Source of the DNA: Desertivirga brevis
GTDB taxonomy: Bacteria; Bacteroidota; Bacteroidia; Sphingobacteriales; Sphingobacteriaceae
Length of the DNA stretch: 64,000 nt
Reading direction: 5' to 3'
Assembly: GCF_017355835.1 (NCBI RefSeq)
Contig: NZ_JAFEWF010000004.1
Span: 176,821 to 240,820 of the forward strand
Under the pieces are notes generated by a model. That model saw only the letters and a program-made list of their open reading frames with translations. It ran no database searches and was not told the origin of the DNA. Each line of letters begins with the position of its first letter. Position 1 is the stretch's first letter. Below, piece after piece: positions 56,029 to 63,831 of the stretch. The position numbers were made by a program, and so were the translations under genes.

Positions 56029-56634
56029 ATGGCAAGAACAAGAATAAAAAACGGCAATATCTATGCAATCACCCTTCCCGGTGATCTAGGTTTCGCGTAC
56101 GCCAAGTGTATTAAGCTACTAGAAATTTATCCTGATTGCAGCTACCCCATATTGATAAGAGTTTATAACTACCGCACCCCAACCCTAACGACCAACCTTG
56201 AGAAGTTTATCTATAAAGATCTGATACTATGTCCTCTCTTAATTGCCGGAATATCTCCAGCGGTAAGGGAAGGGTCTTGGATTCTTGTTGGACATGTTCC
56301 GGTTACTGAAGAGGAAACAATTATTCCCCACTACAAAAGGGGAGAACCAGATGATAAGCCTAAAAACTGGTATTATGTTCCCGAGGCGGCTATCAATAAA
56401 AAAGTAAAAACACAATTTGATGCTGTAAAACACCTCGAAACGTTAGGTGCTAAGGGATCAGAACTCGTCGGAACAAAGATAGCTATGGCGCTGTTGCAGG
56501 ATGAAGGAAAAGAGATTACCCAGTTTATTCCTCTGGATGAATTTTATCAAAGGCACTATTATGAGGAGGTTACAAGTATTCCTGCATTTTACAAGCAGCC
56601 AAATTTTATGAAAGGAAAGGCTTTGGAATTATAA
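56029..56634 (+). CDS. Imm26-like immunity protein
   Basis: 201 aa. The N-terminal domain (about 5-100), KNGNIYAITLPGDLGFAYAKCIKLL, looks like the Immunity-26 fold, followed by a C-terminal helical region with HLETLGAKGSELVGTKIAMALL. Imm26 proteins protect against polymorphic-toxin nucleases or related effectors. No cognate toxin is nearby. Confidence 0.6.
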   Translation: MARTRIKNGNIYAITLPGDLGFAYAKCIKLLEIYPDCSYPILIRVYNYRTPTLTTNLEKFIYKDLILCPLLIAGISPAVREGSWILVGHVPVTEEETIIPHYKRGEPDDKPKNWYYVPEAAINKKVKTQFDAVKHLETLGAKGSELVGTKIAMALLQDEGKEITQFIPLDEFYQRHYYEEVTSIPAFYKQPNFMKGKALEL

Positions 56635-57130
56635 ACCTTGAAAAATTTGAGGTGATTTGCTCTATTAACCTTAGACGATCCTTTATCTTCATTTCTGGAT
56701 ACATGTGAAGATTATTATATTTTCGAGCTAAAGTTCATCTGAGTAGTTTTCAGTGGGTATTTTCTACTAACTTTCATTAAGTTATAGAATGTCAAGTAAA
56801 GAAACTTGGTGTGTAGTATAAATTCCTGGACTATTGCTATCAGCAAGCAAAACTTCACTTCCAGAAGGTAACTTTAATATCTCAAGAACCAGATCAAAGC
56901 TGCTACGAACCGAAAGGCAGCACAAGGAATTACGCCAGGCAAATTGGTTAGGGTAAATTTATAATGGTAAGTAATTGTTATATTATTTAGGTCAGCAAAG
57001 AGAGCCTTGTAATTTATATCTAATCTACCTCTGGGAATCATACATTCTCGCCTTCGGGGTTATACACCTTTTTTCAACACCGGTTTTAACAGGCATCAGA
57101 AATAATTTTTAGGAATATACAAATATTTTT

Positions 57131-57155
57131 TGCTGCGCAAAAAGATTGCGCAGCA
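57131..57155 (+). promoter_or_regulatory. strong hairpin in the rtcB leader
   Basis: TGCTGCGCAA (57131-57140), loop aaaga, TTGCGCAGCA (57146-57155): a perfect 10-bp stem 36 bases before the rtcB ATG. The rest of the gap 56635-57130 (about 500 bases) is AT-rich with no convincing gene. There is no T-run after the hairpin, so it is not a standard terminator; a leader-RNA role is possible. Confidence 0.6.
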
Positions 57156-57191
57156 GCAGGATTTCTTTGTGACATTAAATATAGAACGATC

Positions 57192-58646
57192 ATGGAAAAA
57201 GAAAAGGTCAGCAACAATGAATTAAAAGCTTTAGGAATCAACGATGTGGAGATCCTGGTAAGCTTTAGTCGTGTAGCAAATGGTTTATTAAAGCATGCTG
57301 TAATGTCTAAACAAGATATTCTGGCCAATTTTGAAGCCCTAATTGATGACCCACTGCCTTATGCCTTAAAGAAAGGCGGGAAGTTTAAGAACCTTGCCGA
57401 AAGCATTATTGCCTTGCGTAAAGAAGGTAAATTTTTAAAGCAACAACGAACTAACTTTAAGCTGAAAGAGGAGATTGCAGATTTCCCGGTTTGGGGATTA
57501 GAGCATATTGAAGTAGGTGCCTTAGCGCAAATGCGGACAGCTATCCAATTACCTATCGCGGTAGCAGGTGCATTAATGCCTGATGCTCATCAGGGTTATG
57601 GTTTACCTATTGGCGGTGTATTAGCTACTACGGCAAATACCATTATTCCTTTTGCTGTTGGAGTAGATATTGCCTGCAGGATGTGTTTAAGCATCTTTGA
57701 CCTTCCGGCAGAAACGATTGACAAGGAAAACGAGAAGCTTAAAAATATATTGGTTAATAACACTTATTTTGGAGTAGGATGTACCACCAAATCGTATTTT
57801 GACAGTTCCTTATTTGATAGCAAAACATGGAATGAAACTAAAGTGATCCGCTCTTTAAAGGATAAAGCTTATGCGCAGTTAGGAACCAGCGGAACTGGCA
57901 ATCACTTTGTGGAGTGGGGTGAATTAACTATTGCAGATGGAGCTTTAGATGGAATTCCTGCCGGGAGATATTTAGCCTTATTATCACACTCTGGATCTCG
58001 TGGGTTCGGGGGTAGCGTTGCTGATCATTACAGTAAAATCGCCATGACTAAAACCAAGCTTCCCGCCGAAGCTAAACACTTAGCCTGGTTAGATTTAGAT
58101 AAAGATGAGGGACAGGAATATTGGATCGCCATGAACCTGGCGGGCGAATACGCAAGTGCCAATCATCATGAAATTCATAATAAAATTGCCCTTGCTATAG
58201 ATCATAAACCATTAATGGTAATTGAAAATCATCATAACTTTGCCTGGAAGGAAAAACTGGCCGATGGTACGGAAGTAATGGTGCATCGTAAAGGTGCAAC
58301 TCCAGCTGGGGAAGGTGTGTTGGGTATTATTCCAGGATCAATGAGTACACCTGGTTTTGTAGTTCGTGGTAAAGGCGATGCAGCAAGTATTAATTCTGCA
58401 AGTCACGGGGCTGGCAGATTAATGAGCCGAAGTGCAGCTTTTAAAACTTTAGACAGATCTGTTATTGCGGCGAATTTGGTGGATAAGCGCATAACTTTAA
58501 TGGGAAGCGATATGGATGAAGCCCCAATGGCTTACAAGGATATACATGCAGTAATGGCTGCTCAGGAAAATTTAGTGGAGGTATTGGCTAAGTTTGAACC
58601 GAGGATTGTGAGAATGGCAGATGCCAGGGAGAAGCCGGAGGATTGA
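57192..58646 (+). CDS. rtcB: RNA-splicing ligase RtcB family protein
   Basis: 484 aa. RtcB motifs: MPDAHQGYGLPIGGVLAT, GVDIACRMC with metal-binding Asp and Cys162, GTGNHFVEWGE, HSGSRGFGG, and the guanylylated His405 in SASHGAGRLMSRS. It joins 2',3'-cyclic-phosphate or 3'-phosphate RNA ends to 5'-OH ends with GTP and Mn. In bacteria it repairs tRNA or rRNA damage, often near Ro60/TROVE. A degraded TROVE gene lies nearby at 60398. The gene is intact and carries its key residues. Confidence 0.93.
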   Translation: MEKEKVSNNELKALGINDVEILVSFSRVANGLLKHAVMSKQDILANFEALIDDPLPYALKKGGKFKNLAESIIALRKEGKFLKQQRTNFKLKEEIADFPVWGLEHIEVGALAQMRTAIQLPIAVAGALMPDAHQGYGLPIGGVLATTANTIIPFAVGVDIACRMCLSIFDLPAETIDKENEKLKNILVNNTYFGVGCTTKSYFDSSLFDSKTWNETKVIRSLKDKAYAQLGTSGTGNHFVEWGELTIADGALDGIPAGRYLALLSHSGSRGFGGSVADHYSKIAMTKTKLPAEAKHLAWLDLDKDEGQEYWIAMNLAGEYASANHHEIHNKIALAIDHKPLMVIENHHNFAWKEKLADGTEVMVHRKGATPAGEGVLGIIPGSMSTPGFVVRGKGDAASINSASHGAGRLMSRSAAFKTLDRSVIAANLVDKRITLMGSDMDEAPMAYKDIHAVMAAQENLVEVLAKFEPRIVRMADAREKPED

Positions 58647-58660
58647 AATAGTAACGTACT

Positions 58661-58680
58661 AGGCAGGGCGCTTCCTGCTT
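58661..58680. terminator. weak hairpin after rtcB
   Basis: GCAGG (58663-58667) and CCTGC (58674-58678) with a 6-nt loop between the convergent rtcB and DUF2314 lipoprotein genes; a possible terminator. Confidence 0.45.
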
Positions 58681-58693
58681 AGTTGTTATCCTT

Positions 58694-60046
58694 TTATCTT
58701 TTGTTACCTATTATTTTCCCCGTTTCATTTCCTTCAGAACTTCCATCTGGTTTATTCAAAATATAGTCAAATATATCTGCCTCATCAATTTCAACAAGTG
58801 CTCCAGCTTTAAGATTTTTAATCTCAAAAGGATTATTTTGTAACACCCCGGATAGTGATCTTGAAGTCCATTTCGTAATTTCTACCCACATCCATTCATT
58901 TGAATCATTATCAGTTTTAAAAGGTGCTTTTACAAGGATTGAATATCCCGGAGCTAAGCCTTTATTAAACAAGGTTTTTAATTCCGGCAGTCGTTGACGT
59001 GCTTTTTCACTTGTTATTATAATTAAAGAATCATGTGTTATATGAGTTATTGAATCCTTTGCGCCAAATAGATTTGCTACTAAGAAGTTTTGTTCCTCCT
59101 GTTGATTCGCATAATTTGGATCTCGAAAGGATATCATAAACTGTTTATTGATATTATCACCTTCTTCTGGTTCAACAGACTGAAGTTTTATTACCGCTTT
59201 CTCTTTTGCATTTTGCTTTAAATTTGCTCTTAGTTCATTTCTGACCACATCATTTTTTATTAACCTTAAATCGATAACAAGTGTTGAATCTTCCAGTATA
59301 AATGGCTTTTCGGCTAATGTTTGAATTGCAGCATTTATCAGATTGTTATATGTATTCTGGTCACTACATGTGAAGGCTTTGATTGATAGGTCAGGGAGAC
59401 CAAATTTCTCCATCCCCATGGTTACTCCGCGACAGAATTCGCTCTCCCTATAAAAATGAATTGAGATCTGGTGAACAATATCCTTGTCGGACCCAATGAA
59501 ATTCTCTACTCTTTTTTCATTCCATGATTTAGAATTAAACCATTCATATGAATTTATATCAGCTACAACTACATTCTTATTTTTTACTAATTCATTCACA
59601 AAATTGTTGATCCTTTTTTGCTTGTTGTAAACATCTTTTGTTTCTCCCTTAAATGTAAATGAAATTACATTTTTATAGTTTTGAAGAGCTAACTTCTCTT
59701 TGTCTGACAGATCTCTTGCAAAATAGGCTAGGGATGAAAGGTCAGGAGGTGTAAAATCCTTCGATGGTTGATGTAAACTAATGGAATACGAATCGATATT
59801 TGATGATTGAGGAATACTATCAAGCTGTTTGAAGCCCACAAGTTTTTCTCTTGCCAATTTTTCCAATATTGCCTTACTAACAGTATCGTTATCAAGAGAA
59901 TAAATTCCGATATTATTAACAAAATAGCTATTCACGATGCTTGATTTTTCATAAGTACTGCAAGACATCAGTATACTTGAAAATAAGATAAAACAGTATG
60001 TCGTTATTTTTAATCTACCAATTCTTAATCTGCATGTGATATTCAT
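58694..60046 (-). CDS. lipoprotein with C-terminal DUF2314 domain
   Basis: 450 aa; lipobox ILMSCSTY. The last part (about 375-435) has WMWVEITKWTSRSLSGVLQNNPF and LKAGALVEIDEADIFDYIL, typical of DUF2314, which in other proteins is a stand-alone domain of about 130 aa. The long N-terminal region is helical and Lys/Asn-rich, with no recognised domain. DUF2314 proteins often occur near orphan immunity genes. Convergent with rtcB. Confidence 0.8.
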   Translation of the reverse strand: MNITCRLRIGRLKITTYCFILFSSILMSCSTYEKSSIVNSYFVNNIGIYSLDNDTVSKAILEKLAREKLVGFKQLDSIPQSSNIDSYSISLHQPSKDFTPPDLSSLAYFARDLSDKEKLALQNYKNVISFTFKGETKDVYNKQKRINNFVNELVKNKNVVVADINSYEWFNSKSWNEKRVENFIGSDKDIVHQISIHFYRESEFCRGVTMGMEKFGLPDLSIKAFTCSDQNTYNNLINAAIQTLAEKPFILEDSTLVIDLRLIKNDVVRNELRANLKQNAKEKAVIKLQSVEPEEGDNINKQFMISFRDPNYANQQEEQNFLVANLFGAKDSITHITHDSLIIITSEKARQRLPELKTLFNKGLAPGYSILVKAPFKTDNDSNEWMWVEITKWTSRSLSGVLQNNPFEIKNLKAGALVEIDEADIFDYILNKPDGSSEGNETGKIIGNKR

Positions 60047-60397
60047 TTCTATAATTCTATTGCAATATTAGGCTATGGTTTGCTTGACTAGCCCGATACG
60101 ATGGTTCTTGCTGTTTAAGCCTCTGGCCAAGTCACCAAAATCTGCTATAAATTTAAGGACTCTGGCCGGTATTTAAAGTAGTACTCGATAGTATATCAGA
60201 GTGATTTGGCAGTTTTAGAGTTAAAAAAGGGTTAACCTATTGAATGGTTATCATCCATCATCTTCGAATAGAATATATACTCATAACGCAATTTCAGTTT
60301 CCAAATTAAAACTTTTTATAATTCATTTTCACTACGCAAATACCCTGCGCACCGACTCCCAATCTTTGCATCAACAAAACAAAGAAGGAGGTTTAAA

Positions 60398-60610
60398 ATG
60401 AAATTTAACCTGTTAAGCAAATTAAAAAACCTGACTATTAACTAGGAAGGAGGAAAAGGTTTTAAGCTAAGGCCAGAAATGGAATTATACACTGCCGTAG
60501 TACCCTGGAGCTTGAACGACTCCTTTTACGGAAAAAAATCAAGAGCGTTTGAACCGGTTGCAGTAATCAGGAGACAGAAGCGCAAAAACTTGACCCATTT
60601 CTGCACTTAA
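60398..60610 (+). pseudogene. degraded Ro60/TROVE-domain gene (5' remnant)
   Basis: A good AAGGAGG site precedes an ATG, and the frame reads MKFNLLSKLKNLTIN, then TAG (60443-60445), then EGGKGFKLRPEMELYTAVV..SLNDSFY. This matches the N-terminus of Bacteroidota TROVE proteins (NYEGGKAF..ELYxAVVTxSLNDSFYEK), with the Tyr codon mutated to TAG. Near 60530 the frame shifts; the +1 frame gives EKNQERLNRL, the expected continuation. The rest of the gene (about 450 codons) is absent. Family identity is from memory of the motif, not a search. Confidence 0.68.
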
Positions 60611-60655
60611 AGAAAAGGAAACATTAACGATCAAGCAAGGTGCGGTTGTGATTAA

Positions 60656-60758
60656 AAGCTACAGTCGGACGGTCAATTGTAGGATTAATCCTGGAAGACT
60701 TGCCAGGATAGTGTCTTATAAGACACATATCTATTTTTGCAACAGCTTCCAGTTGCAA
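60656..60758. other. cluster of palindromes; possible structured RNA
   Basis: In about 100 bases: CTACA/TGTAG (60659-60663, 60678-60682), palindrome AGGATTAATCCT (60681-60692), TCCTGG/CCAGGA (60689-60694, 60703-60708), a perfect 16-bp palindrome GTGTCTTATAAGACAC (60711-60726) and TTGCAAC/GTTGCAA (60737-60743, 60752-60758). CTGGAAG (60691-60697) can also pair with CTTCCAG (60746-60752). No coding frame is convincing here. It ends exactly at the stop of the minus-strand lipoprotein gene and follows the Ro60 remnant. Confidence 0.4.
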
Positions 60759-61709
60759 CTAAAAGATTTCCTTATCACTTTTATTGCAAATAAATTTGTT
60801 TTGCACCATCCTATATCCAGAATTTTCCCAAATAAAAGGTAAGTAAAAAGGGCTAACATCACTGTCGGGTACGGCCAAAGTAATCAGTAGAACAGGACGC
60901 TTATTGTGTTCCAAGGGAAGTGGTAAAATCTGCCAGAACGCATCCTCTCCTTTATATTCATTAAGTATTTTCAGTTTCCCGTTCTTAAGTTCTGTTAGGT
61001 AAGAGCTTATTTTGTTTTCGTTTTCAGGGGTAATTGCTAAAATGGAAAGGGTAGAACCTTCATCTATGAGCTTAATATGCTCAGACGCCCATTGATACTT
61101 AACCTTTAAACCAAGTTCCTGAATAATTTTATTAGTAAGAGAACTACTTGTTTTCTCTACTGCTCTTATCTTTTCCTCCGTTTTTTTTACCAAGCTAGTA
61201 CAGTAGTAGAACTTTTCTTTACCTTCCTCTGAAGAGATATTTTCAGGCTTGAATACAGCAATAAAGCTACTTTCAATTGTTGGTTGGTAATATTCTACTC
61301 TCACAAATTTCGCTCCGGTAATAAAATTATGAGCGGAATCATAAATGTTTAAAGTATCTAATAAGGTTAAATCAAAATATAGTTGAGCTACTTTTATCGG
61401 TAATCGGCTGCGGGTGGTTTCATCCGATTGAAATATGATAGAATCAGCTTGTTCTCCTATTTTCTCAAACATTTTGAAATCAACTTCTTTCAAAAAGGGT
61501 AGGGAAACGAAAAATTCATTGGTCTCGGGGAAATATTCTATAGCATCTATATAAATATTTGGAATCATTTTTTTTGTTTTTTCGGCAGCTGTTTTTTTCT
61601 GTTTGATAGTATCTTGCTCGTTTTCGGCTAATTCACTTTTCGCTTTTTCAGGACCAGAAGTGCATGAAGCAAAAGCTATTGCAAGAATTAAAGTGTATAA
61701 GGTTTTCAT
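60759..61709 (-). CDS. hypothetical lipoprotein
   Basis: 316 aa from ATG 61709, which puts the signal peptide (TLILAIAFASCTSG) at the N-terminus; upstream starts add Tyr-rich residues. It has two regions with Lys-rich charge near the N-terminus, and a C-terminal beta-rich part (PVLLITLAVPDSDVSPFYLPFIW). No family is recognised. Confidence 0.72.
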   Translation of the reverse strand: MKTLYTLILAIAFASCTSGPEKAKSELAENEQDTIKQKKTAAEKTKKMIPNIYIDAIEYFPETNEFFVSLPFLKEVDFKMFEKIGEQADSIIFQSDETTRSRLPIKVAQLYFDLTLLDTLNIYDSAHNFITGAKFVRVEYYQPTIESSFIAVFKPENISSEEGKEKFYYCTSLVKKTEEKIRAVEKTSSSLTNKIIQELGLKVKYQWASEHIKLIDEGSTLSILAITPENENKISSYLTELKNGKLKILNEYKGEDAFWQILPLPLEHNKRPVLLITLAVPDSDVSPFYLPFIWENSGYRMVQNKFICNKSDKEIF

Positions 61710-61972
61710 GCGGTAATAATACATCAATTACTTTTTTAACCCAAGAACATCTTTTCTAGCTTCCTTTTTCAAATCAAAAAGTTTAATACCTGTTATTTGT
61801 AGGTTTAAAAGCGGTCATAGAGATAAGTGGTATCTAAAAATGAAGGTTCACCCTTTGGCTGGTCTTCTATGGTTGCTAAGGATGGCCCTCTGGGGAAAGT
61901 ATTTACAAATCACTTTTTGGCTGGCCTGCTTTTCATTATTTCCATGGATCAAACTATATTGCAGTTGATAAC

Positions 61973-62305
61973 ATGTCACATAAGAAAATCTGTTTAGAAT
62001 GTCGCCTAAGCTTCAACCGCGAAAGAATCACAAATTTCGGAACGAAGAAAATATGTCCTGAATGTGGCAAGGAAATGATCCTGTTTCCACATCGCTTCCG
62101 GCCTCCTAAAAAAAACGATGACGAGAAATGGAAGACTGTTGAATTTCTGGTAGAAAATGGGTTTTATTATCAGCATTTATATAAAGACAGAAGGTATATG
62201 AACCTGGATGTTCATGAGAATTATATTACTTATCCTGAGACTTTGAGGGAAGCTAAAGAGTTTGTTGAAAAATACAGGGACCAGGCTAGAAAGAAAAGCT
62301 CATGA
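61973..62305 (+). CDS. hypothetical zinc-ribbon protein
   Basis: 110 aa with a zinc ribbon KICLECRLSFNR.. and CPECGKEM at residues 6-37 and a charged C-terminal part with two aromatic-rich helices. Function unknown; small zinc-ribbon proteins with such tails occur in accessory islands. Confidence 0.7.
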   Translation: MSHKKICLECRLSFNRERITNFGTKKICPECGKEMILFPHRFRPPKKNDDEKWKTVEFLVENGFYYQHLYKDRRYMNLDVHENYITYPETLREAKEFVEKYRDQARKKSS

Positions 62306-62363
62306 TTGGGGGGCTTTATTTTAAGTAATAGAGATTTATAAAAGATTAACCTTTTATACCATA

Positions 62364-62615
62364 ATGCGACTAAAAATCTATAAAATTATTTTCTGGGTAT
62401 CTTTGGGTGGCATACCTGTTTTGAACTTTGGAATCATAAATGCTATGGTGAGTTTGAAATACGAAACAGATGCAACGACAGAATGCATTTCAAAAGTAAA
62501 CGGCCAGAATCTTTGCCAATCCATTCAGACCTATAAAGATTTAAATGGTGTTTGCATCTTTATAATCGCCTTGCTGGCGATATTTAGAAAACGCTTATTG
62601 ACAGAAGGGAATTAG
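62364..62615 (+). CDS. small membrane protein
   Basis: 83 aa with two hydrophobic helices (IIFWVSLGGIPVLNFGIINAM and NGVCIFIIALLAIF) linked by a Cys-containing loop. No family recognised; it is one of several small membrane genes in a row here. Confidence 0.6.
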   Translation: MRLKIYKIIFWVSLGGIPVLNFGIINAMVSLKYETDATTECISKVNGQNLCQSIQTYKDLNGVCIFIIALLAIFRKRLLTEGN

Positions 62616-62675
62616 GGTAAAAGTGGTGGAGCGTTTTGGAAGTCGATTAATTATACTTAAAAAAAGAAAAGACCG

Positions 62676-63014
62676 GTGACTTTAGAAGAAATAGGGGTAG
62701 GCATTATTGTTTTGTTATTTTATATAGGCGTAAAAAGGCTAATTAATTATAATAGGAACCGGTTATATAAAAAAGGCATATCAGTTCTTGCTGAAGTTTT
62801 GCGAATTGATGATACAGGGATTAGTATAGATTCTGGAGGTACTGATAGGCAGGTTAAAGATTTAATTTTACTAATTCAAGAAGAAGGACCGTTTAAAGGT
62901 AAAAGATTAGCTATAAGACAATCCTTTGACACCCAGGCTCCAGGGCTAGGAGATTCGGTAACTGTTTTGATTGATCCTAAAGCTCCTGACAACGGTTTAA
63001 TTATCTCACATTAA
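62676..63014 (+). CDS. small membrane-anchored protein (DUF3592-like)
   Basis: 112 aa from a GTG start; no ATG is available. N-terminal helix (IGVGIIVLLFYIGVKRL), then a beta-rich domain with GISVLAEVLRID and GDSVTVLIDPKAPDNGLI. The layout matches the 112-aa gene at 53825 (membrane helix plus beta domain with a GDS..L motif), suggesting distant relatives. Confidence 0.62.
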   Translation: MTLEEIGVGIIVLLFYIGVKRLINYNRNRLYKKGISVLAEVLRIDDTGISIDSGGTDRQVKDLILLIQEEGPFKGKRLAIRQSFDTQAPGLGDSVTVLIDPKAPDNGLIISH

Positions 63015-63046
63015 CTCTATCTCAGCCAATAGTATCACTTATCAAG

Positions 63047-63559
63047 ATGGGCACTAAGTTTTTGCATAAGCAGTATCAAATAGAAACTAACACGCCCAAG
63101 GAGGCTATTTTTGCCCAAATCAGGCAGAACATACGGAAACAAAAGAGCGGCAAAGAATATTTCCTTTTTAACTATAAGCACGCTAGCATATATGAAAATA
63201 GGGTAGAGGTAACAGGAGATATAACTGGCGCAAGACCTTTTTCAACTTCAGGCTCTATTACCTTTGACTTTATACCTACCTCTGATAAGACGCTAATTAC
63301 CTGTACCATTGTCCCTTATAACAAATATGCAATTTTAATGATGTCCTGCCTGGCTTTCATTTTCATGGTAGGAATAAGCGTAATTCTAGTTACTTCTCTT
63401 TGGTATTACCCTGTTAAAGCCCTTGCATTTCTGTCTTTAATTTGGAGTATTTTTATCTTGTTTCCTTACCTGTCTTTGAGGATAACAAGAAAAGCTATGG
63501 AAGAAGATTCACTGACTTTTTTACATGATTTGGGCTTAATTAAAGGAAGGGAAACTTGA
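63047..63559 (+). CDS. hypothetical membrane protein
   Basis: 170 aa with a soluble N-terminal part (KQYQIETNTPKEAIFAQI) and two transmembrane helices (ILMMSCLAFIFMVGISVILV, ALAFLSLIWSIFILFPYL). No family recognised. Confidence 0.65.
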   Translation: MGTKFLHKQYQIETNTPKEAIFAQIRQNIRKQKSGKEYFLFNYKHASIYENRVEVTGDITGARPFSTSGSITFDFIPTSDKTLITCTIVPYNKYAILMMSCLAFIFMVGISVILVTSLWYYPVKALAFLSLIWSIFILFPYLSLRITRKAMEEDSLTFLHDLGLIKGRET

Positions 63560-63573
63560 ATAGATTAGTAACA

Positions 63574-63831
63574 ATGAAGAAAGGCTTAACTGCACTAGTA
63601 AAAGTAGTTTTTTTAATCGGAGTTCTTTTTGAACCTGCCATTCTCGATATTAAGGAGAATAATGAAAAATTAAGTTGGACTGAAAGCACAATTAAATTTC
63701 TTTCTGTTATGTTAAAGGAGTTATTTGCTTCTGTTATCTCAAATATTAGTATATGTACTTCTACTGATTCCGGCATATTTATGCCAAATTCACAGGTCAA
63801 CCAAAGAAACCCCGTAGCACGTACCCGATGA
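63574..63831 (+). CDS. small membrane protein whose tail is the repeat left end
   Basis: 85 aa from ATG 63574; a TTG 18 bases upstream overlaps the previous stop. N-terminal helix (ALVKVVFLIGVLFEPAILDI) and a tail FASVISNISICTSTDSGIF. The final ATGA (63828-63831) overlaps the next gene's start. Its 3' part from 63721 is inside direct repeat copy 2; the same tail, cut off from its head, lies at 53718. Confidence 0.6.
   Translation: MKKGLTALVKVVFLIGVLFEPAILDIKENNEKLSWTESTIKFLSVMLKELFASVISNISICTSTDSGIFMPNSQVNQRNPVARTR

Noticed and set aside
60711..60726. 16-bp palindrome as a toxin-antitoxin operator
   Set aside because: It resembles such operators, but no toxin or antitoxin gene is nearby, so I kept it only as part of a structured cluster.
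60648..60842. Open frame of about 64 codons over the palindromes
   Set aside because: Overlaps the end of the minus-strand lipoprotein gene and has no convincing start or composition.
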